A DNA stretch of 35,390 nt, from positions 1-35,390 of the forward strand of contig NZ_SMKX01000088.1 in NCBI RefSeq assembly GCF_004349055.1, written 5' to 3'. This document shows, piece by piece, positions 23,014-32,158 of the stretch (within the stretch, counting starts at the first letter, position 1; each line of letters opens with the position of its first letter). The position numbers were made by a program, and so were the translations under genes. The notes beneath the pieces were generated by a model. That model ran no database searches. It saw only the letters and a program-made list of their open reading frames with translations, and was not told where the DNA came from. This stretch comes from Kribbella antibiotica. GTDB taxonomy: Bacteria; Actinomycetota; Actinomycetes; Propionibacteriales; Kribbellaceae.

Positions 23014-23970
23014 ATGCGACGTCTCCTGGTCGTGCTCCTTGCCCTGGCTCTCGCGCTCATCCCGACCAGCGCCAACGCATACGCCAACGCCTTCTTCCCG
23101 ACGCAGAGCAGTGGCAACCGAGGCGCCGACGTACTGGCGCTCCAGTACCTGCTGCAGCACAACGGCCAGGCCGCACCGGCCGACGGAGTCTTCGGTGCCT
23201 CGACAGCCGATGCCGCCAAGGCGTTCCAGACCGCGAAGGGTCTCGGAGCCGACGGCATCGTCGGCCCGCAGACCTGGGCCGCGCTGGCACCGACCATCCG
23301 GTCCGGTGACAACAACGCAGCCGTCAAGGCGCTCCAGGTCGAGCTGAATGCCAAGCGCCGCCTGAGCCTCCCCGTCGACGGAGTCTTCAGTACGGCGGTT
23401 CGCGATGCTGTGGCCGCGTTCCAGACCCATGCGGGGATTGGCTCCGACGGAATCGTCGGACCGATCACCTGGCGCAACCTGGCCTGGCACTACGACTACC
23501 CCGACTTCACCGCCAACCTGTGCGACCAGGACCCGGACGGCAACGGCACGGCGGCCAACTGGGCGACCTCAGCCGCAGTCGCCCAGATGGAGCAGGCAGG
23601 CCGGAACTTCGCGAGCACCGGCCAGGGCAAGATCCCGTACGGCGACGCCGGCTACGAGCACGGTGGTGACATCCCCGGCCACGGCAGCCATGAGGTCGGA
23701 CTCGACATCGACATCTGGCCGATCCGGACCGACAACGGCCAGTGCACCGCCGGCCGGATCACCTGGCAGTCGTCCACCTACGACCGCGCCGCCACCCGCC
23801 AGTTGGTCCAGTCGATCAAGGCTGCCGCCCCCGGTCACGTACGGATCATCTTCTTCAACGACCCGACCCTGATCAACGAGGGCCTGACCACCGAGTGGCC
23901 GTCCCACGACAACCACCTCCACGTCCGCTTCTGCGAGAAGGTCCACCCGAACTCGCTCTACACCTGCTGA
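23014..23970 (+). CDS. Secreted peptidoglycan-binding endopeptidase, M74 (MepA)-like
   Basis: This encodes 318 residues from ATG 23014, behind GGAGGAACC; a longer frame upstream is not needed. A signal peptide (about 1-22) is followed by two PG_binding_1 repeats at about 37-91 and 100-155. Each ends in a GADGIVGPQTW / GSDGIVGPITW motif. The catalytic domain (about 165-318) has H226-E-V-G-L-D-I-D233 and H301-L-H303-V-R, the HxxGxxxD and HxH zinc sites of penicillin-insensitive murein endopeptidases. It should cleave peptidoglycan cross-links outside the cell. Cysteines at 170, 244, 307 and 318 may form disulphides. Confidence 0.92.
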   Translation: MRRLLVVLLALALALIPTSANAYANAFFPTQSSGNRGADVLALQYLLQHNGQAAPADGVFGASTADAAKAFQTAKGLGADGIVGPQTWAALAPTIRSGDNNAAVKALQVELNAKRRLSLPVDGVFSTAVRDAVAAFQTHAGIGSDGIVGPITWRNLAWHYDYPDFTANLCDQDPDGNGTAANWATSAAVAQMEQAGRNFASTGQGKIPYGDAGYEHGGDIPGHGSHEVGLDIDIWPIRTDNGQCTAGRITWQSSTYDRAATRQLVQSIKAAAPGHVRIIFFNDPTLINEGLTTEWPSHDNHLHVRFCEKVHPNSLYTC

Positions 23971-23983
23971 CACACTGGCAGGT

Positions 23984-24619
23984 ATGACGCTGACGCCCGA
24001 TGAACTCCTGACCACCACCCGGACCGTCCGTAAGCGCCTCGACCTCGACAAGCCCGTACCGATTGAGCTGGTGCGGGAGTGCATCGAGGTCGCGGTGCAG
24101 GCGCCCTCTGGGAGCAACCGGCAGACGTGGCACTGGATGGTGGTGACGGACGCCGACAAGCGCGCAGCGATCGGTGAGTACTACCGGCTCGCTGTCGAGC
24201 AGTACCTGGCCGGTCCGGGCGCAGCCGGCAAGCTGCACTCCGACGACCCGGACCGCGCGCCCGTCCAGCGTCGGGTCGGCGACAGCGTCGCCTACCTGGG
24301 GGAGCGGATGGGACAGGTCCCCGTGCTGGTCATCCCGTGCCTGCAGGTGAGCAAGCTGCCGGCTGGCAACCAGTCCGGCACGTGGGGCTCGATCCTGCCG
24401 GCCGCCTGGAGCTACTGCCTCGCTGCGCGCGCCCGCGGCCTCGGTACGGCGTGGACGACGTTGCACATGGTTTACGAGAAGGAGATTCAGGAGCTGCTCG
24501 GACTACCGGAGGAGATCCGGCAGTCCGTGCTGCTTCCGACCGCCTATTACACGGGTGACACGTTCAAGCCTGCGCCGCGGCAGTCACTCGACGACGTCAT
24601 CCACATCGACACGTTCTAA
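23984..24619 (+). CDS. Nitroreductase family FMN-dependent oxidoreductase
   Basis: This encodes 211 residues. TTRTVRKRLDLDKPV at the N-terminus gives the FMN phosphate-binding arginines. APSGSNRQTWHW follows as the second FMN contact, and SILPAAWSYCLAARARGLG is the long core helix with the following TAWTT. These match the NfsA/NfsB-like nitroreductase fold, which uses NAD(P)H to reduce nitro groups, quinones or other electrophiles. The natural substrate is unknown. It starts 13 bases after the M74 gene. Its TAA stop overlaps the TAG stop of the convergent DUF4091 gene (24616-24619). Confidence 0.93.
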   Translation: MTLTPDELLTTTRTVRKRLDLDKPVPIELVRECIEVAVQAPSGSNRQTWHWMVVTDADKRAAIGEYYRLAVEQYLAGPGAAGKLHSDDPDRAPVQRRVGDSVAYLGERMGQVPVLVIPCLQVSKLPAGNQSGTWGSILPAAWSYCLAARARGLGTAWTTLHMVYEKEIQELLGLPEEIRQSVLLPTAYYTGDTFKPAPRQSLDDVIHIDTF

Positions 24620-27600
24620 CGCACCTCTAGCTCCGCAAGCTGCATGCGGTAGCCGCCTTCACCGTCCGGTCGCAGCTCGGTACCGCGCACCTGCACGTAC
24701 CGGGCTGTGGTCGTCGGGAAGGTGTGCGTCACCACCCCGGCCCCAGGATCCGGTACGTCGTTCGCCGCGGCCGCCGTCGTCCAATTCACGCCATCGGCCG
24801 AGGTCTCGACCACGTAGTCGACCGGGAACCCGCCACCTGTGCTCGCTCCATCGGACCGCGCATACAGGTCGACCTTCCCCACGCGGGACGGCCCGCCCAG
24901 GTCCACCCGGACCCACTGCGGTGTGTTGGCTGCGACGGAATCGCTCGTCCAGCCCATCGAGTTCCACAGCCGCGACTGCCGAGCCCCGTCGGTCAGGTTC
25001 GAGCGCAGCCAGCCCTCGTTGAAGAACTCCGACGAGGTCGACGAGCTGACCGAGCGCCCGGCCGCGAGGTTGCCGCCGGCCACCTCGACCTCAGCCAACT
25101 GCATTCGGTAGGTCCCAAAGGGATCCTGCGCCAGCCGCCGTCCGATGACCTGCACATAACGCACGCTCTGAGCAGCGAAGTCGACCGACTGCACCCCAGA
25201 CGGCCGCGGCTGGTTCGTCCGCGACGCGACCGTGGTCCACGAAGAACCATCCGCCGACACCTGTACGTCGTAGTCGACCGGGAACCCGATACCGACGTTG
25301 CTCCCGTCCGCCCGCGGATAGAGATCCACCCGACCGACCGATCGTGCAGCCCCCAGATCGAGCTTGAACGTCTCCGTAGCGGTGGCACCAACAGCCGCCG
25401 ACGTCCACCCCATCGAGCTGCCATCCGACGTACGACGTCCGTCGACGGCCGCGATCGCGCGCCAGCCGTCACTGTCGTACGACGAAGAAACGGTGGGCGC
25501 CGAACCCTCGGCCGGGTTCACGCCCGGGTTGAGGCGAACGTTGTCGAAGGCCACGTTCACCCCGCCGCTCGCCAGTCCGACTCCACCGGCAGTGAACGAC
25601 GAATCGGTCACCGTCAAAACAGGATCCTTACCGGTCCCGGCGTACACGGTGATCTTGTTGCCACGCGCAACCACTCGCAGTCGGTTGAACTGTCCGGCGA
25701 CATATCCGGGAACCTGTGCCTTGCCGAGCGTTGCGCCCGCCTTGAAGACGAAGACCTCACCGTTGTTGCGCTGGGCCACCAAATAGCCGCTCTCGAAGTC
25801 GGTCGGGTTCAGGTTGCGCACGACCAGACCGGCCCAGTTCGTGTTCCCGCCATTCGAGTTCACGCCACGGATCTGCAGGTCCACACTCGCGGACACATCG
25901 CCGTACGCGCGTCCTTCCAGCCCTGCAACGTAATTCCAGCCACCGGTATTCGTCTGGGTCAGCGCACCGCCCGAGACCGACCAGTCGCCGGCATTCGTCT
26001 GCCACGACTGCGATCCAGCCGCGAAATCATCGGCGTACGGGTAGACCTGATCGGGCCCACCAGCCGCCAGCGCATCCAGAACCTGCCGGTGTACGACGTC
26101 CGCCGCGGCCCCGGACTTGTCCACGGTGTAGTTGTTGATCAGCAGCGAGTTCGCCAACGCGCGAGCAAGCACCGGCTTCGTCGCGGCGAGCTGCGTGAAC
26201 AGCTCGTAGTCCTCGACCCCATCCAGCTGCGCCTCGCTCCGGATGCTGTCATAGAGGTCGTACGCCGCCGCGTTCGGCCGGACGATGAAGTTGTCGCCGT
26301 TCTGCGCTCCGTCGAAGGTGTCGAACTTCTGGTTCAGCGTGCCGAACCAGTAGTTCCAGCCCCAGTGCAGATAGCCGACCGCATTAGCCTTCCAGGCCGC
26401 CAGCGGCGTCAGCCGGGTCTTGGCCAGGTGCGACATCAGGAAGCGATTCAGGTACGGGCCGCGCGGGCCGATGCAGTTGTAGATCCACAATTCGTTGCCG
26501 GCAAGGCGTCTGGACTGGAAGACACCGACGTTGTTCTCGTACAGGTCGAGGATCGGCGTGTTCGCGGTGACGCTCGCGGTCGGGTTCAGGACGGCCAGTT
26601 CGGCCTCGTTCAGCTTCGGGTTCGGGAAGGACTGGCGGTAGATCCCGTACATCCAGTTGGCCGCGTTGGTGTCCTCGGTCCGCGTCGTCTCGTCGTTCGC
26701 GCTCATATAGAAGATGTCGGTCAGACCCTTGGCATCCAGGTGCTGCTTGAGCGCCGGGAACAGCTTGTTCAGGTACGCCGTCGCCTCCGCGGAACCCGAG
26801 TTGACCGGGACCATGTGAGTCGAGCCGTCGGCTGCGCGCTTCAGCATCTCCAACCGGTTGGGCAATCCGGCGTTCGGGTCACTGGTCATCAGCAGGTGCG
26901 GCGTGTGGATCCACTGCAGCGCACCGGCGTCCTGATAGATCTTGATGAACCGGTCGAAGGTCTCCCAGCCGAACGTGTAGTTCCCGGCCGCATCGATCGT
27001 CGTGTTCGGGATCAGCAGCGCCTGGAAGTCGACGAAGGCCACGTTGTTGCGGTGCTTGGCGTGGTTGCGCGCCATCGCCTCGATCACCCGCCACCAGTTC
27101 GCGTCGTACATCTGGACGCCGTACTGCAACGGGATCGCCTGGATCGTTCCGGTGTAGTCCCAGCCGGCCGAGGTCGTCCAGTTGTTCAGCTTGAACGTCG
27201 ACTGATTCGTTGGCGGGAGAGTGGCCGAGGCGACGGTCACCCGAACCGGTACGACGGTATTGCCCGCGCTGCTCTGGACTGTCGCCGTACCGGTGTAGAG
27301 GCCGGGTGTCGCGCCAGCGGGCACACGCACGCTGTAGTGGTACGGCTGGGTGACGTTGGCGGCCAGCGTGCGTGGGGCGTTCTCCACGAGTGCGTCGTAG
27401 TACGCCGTACCGGTGCCTTCGCGTTCGGCGTCCGGAGCCTGGACGACGTTCGGATGCAGGTATTCGCGACGGACAGTGATGTCCGAGAGGGTCGCACCAC
27501 CCGGGCCGGTGAGGTTGCTCACGGCAACCGAAACGTCAGAAGCCGAGGAGGTCGGACGGACCGCGATCTGGGCGGCCTCGGTCTCGTTGCGCGCGGCGTA

Positions 27601-27759
27601 CAGGTCGATCGAGGTCGGCGCATTCGCCGGCCGCGTGGCATAAGGAAAGAGCCGGTCGGACGCGTTGTGCGTCCACACCGGCGGTGGCGCAGCTTGGGCA
27701 GGCAACGGAAGGAGGGCAGCGAGGAGGACACCGGACAGGAGGGCGGCAGACTTGCGCAT
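24616..27759 (-). CDS. Secreted DUF4091 glycoside-hydrolase-like protein with two discoidin domains
   Basis: This encodes 1047 residues. A signal peptide (about 1-23) ends AQA. The N-terminal beta domain (about 30-180) and central TIM-barrel-like region include LDGVEDYELFTQLA near residue 525, typical of DUF4091 proteins related to GH123. A concanavalin-like sandwich (about 570-745) is followed by two F5/8 type C (discoidin/CBM32) domains, about 755-890 and 900-1047. The two share MGWTS, VDLYxR, FPVDY and YRMQLAE. It probably degrades or binds an environmental glycan outside the cell. No sugar transporter or regulator is adjacent. Confidence 0.9.
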   Translation of the reverse strand: MRKSAALLSGVLLAALLPLPAQAAPPPVWTHNASDRLFPYATRPANAPTSIDLYAARNETEAAQIAVRPTSSASDVSVAVSNLTGPGGATLSDITVRREYLHPNVVQAPDAEREGTGTAYYDALVENAPRTLAANVTQPYHYSVRVPAGATPGLYTGTATVQSSAGNTVVPVRVTVASATLPPTNQSTFKLNNWTTSAGWDYTGTIQAIPLQYGVQMYDANWWRVIEAMARNHAKHRNNVAFVDFQALLIPNTTIDAAGNYTFGWETFDRFIKIYQDAGALQWIHTPHLLMTSDPNAGLPNRLEMLKRAADGSTHMVPVNSGSAEATAYLNKLFPALKQHLDAKGLTDIFYMSANDETTRTEDTNAANWMYGIYRQSFPNPKLNEAELAVLNPTASVTANTPILDLYENNVGVFQSRRLAGNELWIYNCIGPRGPYLNRFLMSHLAKTRLTPLAAWKANAVGYLHWGWNYWFGTLNQKFDTFDGAQNGDNFIVRPNAAAYDLYDSIRSEAQLDGVEDYELFTQLAATKPVLARALANSLLINNYTVDKSGAAADVVHRQVLDALAAGGPDQVYPYADDFAAGSQSWQTNAGDWSVSGGALTQTNTGGWNYVAGLEGRAYGDVSASVDLQIRGVNSNGGNTNWAGLVVRNLNPTDFESGYLVAQRNNGEVFVFKAGATLGKAQVPGYVAGQFNRLRVVARGNKITVYAGTGKDPVLTVTDSSFTAGGVGLASGGVNVAFDNVRLNPGVNPAEGSAPTVSSSYDSDGWRAIAAVDGRRTSDGSSMGWTSAAVGATATETFKLDLGAARSVGRVDLYPRADGSNVGIGFPVDYDVQVSADGSSWTTVASRTNQPRPSGVQSVDFAAQSVRYVQVIGRRLAQDPFGTYRMQLAEVEVAGGNLAAGRSVSSSTSSEFFNEGWLRSNLTDGARQSRLWNSMGWTSDSVAANTPQWVRVDLGGPSRVGKVDLYARSDGASTGGGFPVDYVVETSADGVNWTTAAAANDVPDPGAGVVTHTFPTTTARYVQVRGTELRPDGEGGYRMQLAELEVR

Positions 27760-27834
27760 GCGGGAAGTCTCGATCGCGCTTTGTAACCGGTCAAGGTAAC
27801 CCGGCTGGCCAAAACCGGTCAGGTCTCTTGACGT

Positions 27835-28290
27835 TCAGGCCTTTGAGGCGGCGGCTTCCTCGATGGTTAGACCACTCAGCACAGATCGTGGCTCGGTCAC
27901 CGTCAGATCAAGCGACGGATCGGCGTCCTCGTCGCGGACCTTGACCAGCAGCCAGTCCTGGTTGGTGCGGGTGAACGCCCAGGCGCCGACCAGCTTGATG
28001 CCGTGGAACTGCATCTTGATGTGACCGCGCTTGATGGCCTCGGCCGCACTTCCCGGCGTCAAGTTGGTATAGACGCCGGCGTCCCACACGATGACATTGC
28101 TGCTTTCGTGGGACGCGTACTCGAGGTCGTGGTCGGTGGTGAAGATGGCGAGCCGCTTCACCACCGGATCCAAGGATGGTCCGCGCGGGACCGCCCACGA
28201 CTTCAGGACGCCGTCGACCTCCAGCCGAACGTCGTAGTGCAGACGCCGCGCGTCATGCAGCTGCACTACGAAGATCGGCCGGTGGCTCAA
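27835..28290 (-). CDS. Stand-alone LigD-type 3'-phosphoesterase domain protein, loop-deleted
   Basis: This encodes 151 residues from TTG 28290; TTGA at 28287-28290 overlaps the sigma factor stop. FVVQLHDARRLHYDVRLEVD, LKSWAVPRGPSLDP and TTDHDLEY match the PE domain of bacterial DNA ligase D, retaining the H, HxD, R and DH metal/catalytic residues. This domain removes ribonucleotides and 3'-phosphates during end joining. Between DLEY and VIVWD the usual FEGxIPxGEYGxG loop is missing, about nine residues short of relatives I recall. No ligase or polymerase domain is attached. Coupling to a sigma factor gene suggests a stress-linked role, by inference. Confidence 0.85.
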   Translation of the reverse strand: MSHRPIFVVQLHDARRLHYDVRLEVDGVLKSWAVPRGPSLDPVVKRLAIFTTDHDLEYASHESSNVIVWDAGVYTNLTPGSAAEAIKRGHIKMQFHGIKLVGAWAFTRTNQDWLLVKVRDEDADPSLDLTVTEPRSVLSGLTIEEAAASKA

Positions 28291-29099
28291 GCGGCTGCTG
28301 CTGCCGGGGGTTCGAGCCGGTCCCGGAGCTGGTCGAGGATGCCCCGCAGCAGGCGCGAAACCTGCATCTGGCTGACCCCGATCTCGGCGCCGATATCGGC
28401 CTGCGTCTGACCCTCGACGAAGCGCAGCTCCAGAATCCGCCGCTCGCGCGGCTTCAGCATGGTCAGGACCGGAGCCAGTACGGCGACGGCTTCGGTCTGC
28501 TCGAACGCCAGGTCCTCGTCGGCGATGGTGTCGCCGAGCCGGGCCGCGTTGTCACCGTCCAGCGGACGGTCGAGGGAGAGCACGGAGAAGCAGCCGTCGG
28601 CGGCGATCGCGTCCTCCACCTCGTTGACTTCGGCCCCTATCTCCGCGGCGATCTCCGCCTGGGTCGGCTCGCGGTGCAGGTCCTGGACCAGCTGCGGCCG
28701 AACGGAGGCGATCGATCCTTGGAGCTCCTGCAGGCGGCGCGGGATGCGCACGGTCCAGGAACAGTCCCGGAAGTAGCGCTTCACCTCGCCGCGGATGGTC
28801 GGTACGGCGTACGCCAGGAACGGCGTGTCCGTCGACGGATCGAAGTTGCGCGCAGCCTTCACCAGGCCCAGGTAGGCGACCTGGTCGAGATCGTCGGACT
28901 CGACGCCCCGGTTCCGGAAACGCGACGCAATACTGTGGGCCACGCCGAGATGCAGCTCAATCGCTTGATCGAGGAGCTCTTGCCGGTGGTCTTCGTCGGT
29001 GCTGGCGGCCCGTCGGCTCAACAGTGCCCGGGCTTCGCTGTCCCGCTGGTCGGCCTTGTGCCGGGCAGGGGAGCTGACAGTTGCGGTGCTGGTGTTCAT
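28287..29099 (-). CDS. RNA polymerase sigma factor, SigB/SigF subfamily
   Basis: This encodes 270 residues. Region 2 is seen in SIASRFRNRGVESDDLDQVA and YLGLVKAARNFDP, then FLAYAVPTIRGEVKRYFRD and WTVRIPRRLQEL, all typical of group 3 SigB/SigF/SigG factors. Region 3 has REPTQAEIAAEIG. Region 4 has ILELRFVEGQTQADIGAEIG and SQMQVSRLLRGIL, the helix-turn-helix that reads -35 elements. It should direct a stress or developmental regulon. No anti-sigma gene is adjacent, although a STAS protein is encoded at 15419-15802. The downstream 3'-phosphoesterase gene is coupled by a 4-base overlap. The Ala-rich C-terminus is unusual but short. Confidence 0.94.
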   Translation of the reverse strand: MNTSTATVSSPARHKADQRDSEARALLSRRAASTDEDHRQELLDQAIELHLGVAHSIASRFRNRGVESDDLDQVAYLGLVKAARNFDPSTDTPFLAYAVPTIRGEVKRYFRDCSWTVRIPRRLQELQGSIASVRPQLVQDLHREPTQAEIAAEIGAEVNEVEDAIAADGCFSVLSLDRPLDGDNAARLGDTIADEDLAFEQTEAVAVLAPVLTMLKPRERRILELRFVEGQTQADIGAEIGVSQMQVSRLLRGILDQLRDRLEPPAAAAA

Positions 29100-29319
29100 G
29101 ATGTTCTGACCTCGCGACGTGAGTCACGGCGCGGCACATGTCTGGACCGCGGTCAGGACCTTGCACCTCATTCCTACCCCACTTCGACCCCGTTATGCAT
29201 CTTTGCTGCCCATCAGCTTCGTGATGAGTTCGAGTCATCGCTAACGCCGCGTCACAATGCGGTTGTAGTCTTGTCGCTGCCATCCCTCATCACCGCCCCT
29301 GTCATGAATTCAGGTCGCT

Positions 29320-29514
29320 ATGCGCCTCGCCTCTTCCCCGGTCAAGGACTCCTCCGTACCTACCGACATCCCTGCTTCGGGTGATGTCCAGATCCGCGTC
29401 GGCGGCCGCTGGGTCGCCGGACACGAGCTCGGCCGGCGGGCCGACGAGGTCCTGGTCAGCCACCACGGCCACCTCGTCTGGGTCGACCGCGCCGCAGTGC
29501 GCAAACCCCTTTAA
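29320..29514 (+). CDS. Small hypothetical protein, 64 aa
   Basis: This encodes 64 residues from ATG 29320. The second half, VQIRVGGRWVAGHELGRRAD followed by EVLVSHHGHLVWVDRAAVRK, has strong beta/alpha alternation and consistent codon use, suggesting real coding. I know no family for it. It is divergent from the sigma factor gene and 11 bases ahead of the LysR gene. Confidence 0.6.
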   Translation: MRLASSPVKDSSVPTDIPASGDVQIRVGGRWVAGHELGRRADEVLVSHHGHLVWVDRAAVRKPL

Positions 29515-29525
29515 AAATAAAGGCT

Positions 29526-30458
29526 GTGGAACTGCGGCAGCTGGAGTACTTCGTGGCGGTGGCGCACGAGCGCAGCTTCACGCTGGCCGCTCGTCGCCTG
29601 CACGTCGTGCAGAGTGCGGTCAGTGCAGCGATCGCTGCCCTTGAACGGGACTTGAAGGTCACCCTCTTCGAGCGCAGCGCCCAGCGGGTAGTCCTCACCG
29701 AAGCCGGTACGGCGCTCCTTCCGGAAGCACTCGCAGTGATGGACGCGGTCCAGGGTGCCCGTGATGTCGTCGACGAACTGGGTGCCGGCCTGCGTGGTTC
29801 CGTCCGGGTCGGACTGCTCCCGGGGCTAGGTCTGATCGACCTGCCCGCAGCCGCTGCCGAGTTCCGGCGCCGGTATCCGAACGTCGAACTGCAACTCAGA
29901 GTGAACGCCGAAGGATCCGCCGGGATCATGGTCGCGTTGCGTAACGGCGATATCGATATCGGCTTCCTCGGTGTCGCGCAGGGCAGTGTTCCGCGCGAGC
30001 TGACCACTTGGGAGCTGCTCAAGGTCCCGCAGGTGCTGGCCGTTCCGGTCGGGCATCGGCTGGCCCGGCGCCGATCGGTCCGGGTGGCGGATCTCACCGA
30101 TGAGGAGTTCGTCGACTTCCCGCCCGGGTTTGGGACGCGGACGCTGATCGATCAGGCCTTCGAGGCGGCCGGCATCCAACGCCAGGTCGTCGTCGAGGCA
30201 CTGGGTATCGAGAACGGCGTCCAGTTCCTGGCTCAGGGGGTGGGCCTCGGAATCCTCCCCGAGTACGCCGTCGCCGGGATGGACGCGATTCGCGTCGTAC
30301 CGATCGTTGACGAGACGTTCGAGTGGTCGCTCTACATGGCGACGCTGCGGAAGCGGAAGCCGACCGCGGCGCTGCGGGCGCTGCTCGGGCTGGTCGGTAC
30401 GCACCTTCAGCAGCCGCCGGGGACCTCGTTGGGTGCCGAGATGCATCAACAGAATTGA
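29526..30458 (+). CDS. LysR family transcriptional regulator
   Basis: This encodes 310 residues from GTG 29526. The winged helix at residues 1-60, ELRQLEYFVAVAHERSFTLA and RLHVVQSAVSAAIAALE, is the canonical LysR DNA-binding domain. The substrate-binding domain (about 90-300) has VRVGLLPGLG, DIDIGFLG and GVGLGILPEYAV. It binds DNA as a tetramer and responds to a small molecule, which is unknown. It lies 93 bases upstream of an SDR-SDR-amidohydrolase operon on the same strand and probably controls it. The spacing from the 64-residue gene upstream is 11 bases. Confidence 0.95.
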   Translation: MELRQLEYFVAVAHERSFTLAARRLHVVQSAVSAAIAALERDLKVTLFERSAQRVVLTEAGTALLPEALAVMDAVQGARDVVDELGAGLRGSVRVGLLPGLGLIDLPAAAAEFRRRYPNVELQLRVNAEGSAGIMVALRNGDIDIGFLGVAQGSVPRELTTWELLKVPQVLAVPVGHRLARRRSVRVADLTDEEFVDFPPGFGTRTLIDQAFEAAGIQRQVVVEALGIENGVQFLAQGVGLGILPEYAVAGMDAIRVVPIVDETFEWSLYMATLRKRKPTAALRALLGLVGTHLQQPPGTSLGAEMHQQN

Positions 30459-30551
30459 TTCATCCATCGACTTGAGTCGTTGGACTTGATCCATTCGCGG
30501 GAGCACGATCGAGATGTCAGCAGGAAACGACATTCTCGAAAGGCACAGACG

Positions 30552-31289
30552 ATGAGTGAGAACACCAGGGTCGCGATCGTGACCGGCGGTTCGAGCGGGA
30601 TCGGTCGCGAGACCGCTGTCCGGCTCGGCCGGGACGGATTCGCAGTAGTGATCGGCTACGCCGGGAACAAGGCGAGCGCCGAGCAGGCCGTCACGGAGGT
30701 CGAGGCCGCCGGTGGCCGGGCGATCGCCGTACAGGCTGATGTGGCCGACGAGGTCGCGGTGACCGCGCTGTTCGATCGGGCCGAGCAGGAGTTCGGCGGG
30801 GTCGACGTGGTCATCAACGCGGCCGGCATCATGCCGCTCGCGCCGCTGGCCGAGCTCGACCTGCAGGTCTTCGACGACGTCGTCCGGACGAACCTGCGCG
30901 GCACCTTCGTGGTCGACCAGCAGGCCGGCCGCCGGATCCGCAACGGCGGCGCGATCGTGAACATCTCCAGCTCGCTCACCCTGCTGGCCCGTCCGGGCTA
31001 CTCGGCGTACGCCGCAAGCAAGGGTGGCGTCGAGGCGATCACGCTGATCCTCGCTCGCGAGCTGCGCGGCCGCGACGTCACCGTGAACGCCGTCGCCCCC
31101 GGACCGACCGCGACCCCGCTGTTCCTCGACGGCAAGCCGCAGGAACTGATCGACCGGATCGCCGCCGAGCCGCCGCTCGAACGCCTCGGCCAGCCGTCCG
31201 ACATCGCCGAGATCATCGCCTTCCTGGCCGGCCCCGCGCGCTGGATCAACGGCCAGGTCATCTACGCCAACGGAGGTTCGGCAGCATGA
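30552..31289 (+). CDS. SDR family oxidoreductase
   Basis: This encodes 245 residues from ATG 30552, behind GAAAGG; a longer frame upstream lacks support. It has Rossmann motif TGGSSGIG (about 12-19), NAAGIMPL, INISSS-type active-site strand (IVNISSSLTLL), and YSAYAASKGG with catalytic Tyr and Lys. VNAVAPGPTATPLF follows as the substrate loop. The C-terminal GQVIYANGGSAA is typical of FabG-like classical SDRs. It is NAD(P)H-dependent with unknown substrate. ATGA at 31286-31289 couples it to the next SDR gene. Confidence 0.94.
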   Translation: MSENTRVAIVTGGSSGIGRETAVRLGRDGFAVVIGYAGNKASAEQAVTEVEAAGGRAIAVQADVADEVAVTALFDRAEQEFGGVDVVINAAGIMPLAPLAELDLQVFDDVVRTNLRGTFVVDQQAGRRIRNGGAIVNISSSLTLLARPGYSAYAASKGGVEAITLILARELRGRDVTVNAVAPGPTATPLFLDGKPQELIDRIAAEPPLERLGQPSDIAEIIAFLAGPARWINGQVIYANGGSAA

Positions 31290-32158
31290 TCGTCCTGATC
31301 AGTGGTGCATCGAGTGGCTTCGGCGCTCTGACCGCGCGAGCCCTCGTCGACGCCGGCCACACCGTGTACGCCGGTATGCGCGACCTCGCCGGTCGGAACG
31401 CGACTGCGGCGGCGGACGCGGCTGCCTACTCGCCTGGGTTGCGAGCCGTCGAATTGGACGTCAGCTCGGAGACGTCGGCGCAGCAGGCGGTCGACACGGT
31501 GGTCGGTGAGCAAGGGCGGATCGACGTACTGATTCACAATGCCGGGCACATGGTCACTGGGCCGGCCGAGGCGTTCACTCCTGCACAGGTGCTGGATCTC
31601 TACGACACGAACGTTGTGGGCACGCAGCGACTCAATCGGGCCGCGCTGCCCGTGATGCGTGCGCAGCAGGACGGGCTGGTCGTGTGGGTCGGAAGCTCGA
31701 GCACGCGTGGCGGCACTCCGCCGTACCTGGCGCCGTACTTTGCAGCGAAGGCCGGGATGGACGCGCTCGCGCAGAGCTACGCGCTGGAGCTGGCGCGATT
31801 CGGGATTGAGACGACGATCGTCGTACCGGGTGCTTTCACCCACGGCACGAACCACTTCCTGCACAGCGGCTCACCGGCCGACCTGGATGTGGTCGCGGCG
31901 TACGAGACGAAGTACGCCGGTCTGATGGATCAGGTTGGTCAGCGGCTGGCCGAGCTGGAGCCGGAGTGGTCCGATGTCGGCGAGGTCGCGCGGCTGATCG
32001 TGCAGGTGGTCGACACCGAGAAGGGCAAGCGGCCGTTCCGGGCGACCTATGACCCGTCGGACGACGGCGCGATCGTCGTCAACGCGGTGGCCGACCGGGT
32101 TCGGTCCGAGCTCTTGCATCGGATCGGACTGGAAGACCTGCTGCACCCCGTCGCATGA
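31286..32158 (+). CDS. SDR family oxidoreductase
   Basis: This encodes 290 residues from ATG 31286, with a 4-base ATGA overlap with the preceding SDR gene. ISGASSGFG is the cofactor motif, HNAGHMVTGPAE follows, VVWVGSSSTRG is the active-site strand, and YFAAKAGMD contains catalytic Tyr and Lys. The length of 290 and the PGAFTHGTNHF loop resemble SDRs acting on larger or hydrophobic substrates. It is clearly different in sequence from the 245-residue SDR, so this is not a recent duplication. Its stop overlaps the start of the amidohydrolase gene as ATGA at 32155-32158. Confidence 0.94.
   Translation: MIVLISGASSGFGALTARALVDAGHTVYAGMRDLAGRNATAAADAAAYSPGLRAVELDVSSETSAQQAVDTVVGEQGRIDVLIHNAGHMVTGPAEAFTPAQVLDLYDTNVVGTQRLNRAALPVMRAQQDGLVVWVGSSSTRGGTPPYLAPYFAAKAGMDALAQSYALELARFGIETTIVVPGAFTHGTNHFLHSGSPADLDVVAAYETKYAGLMDQVGQRLAELEPEWSDVGEVARLIVQVVDTEKGKRPFRATYDPSDDGAIVVNAVADRVRSELLHRIGLEDLLHPVA

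Noticed and set aside
24724..27786. A 1020-codon open frame on the plus strand
   Set aside because: It is antisense to the secreted DUF4091 protein, whose signal peptide and domains are clear. Its translation is Arg/His/Val-rich with no domain, a common artefact of GC-rich DNA.
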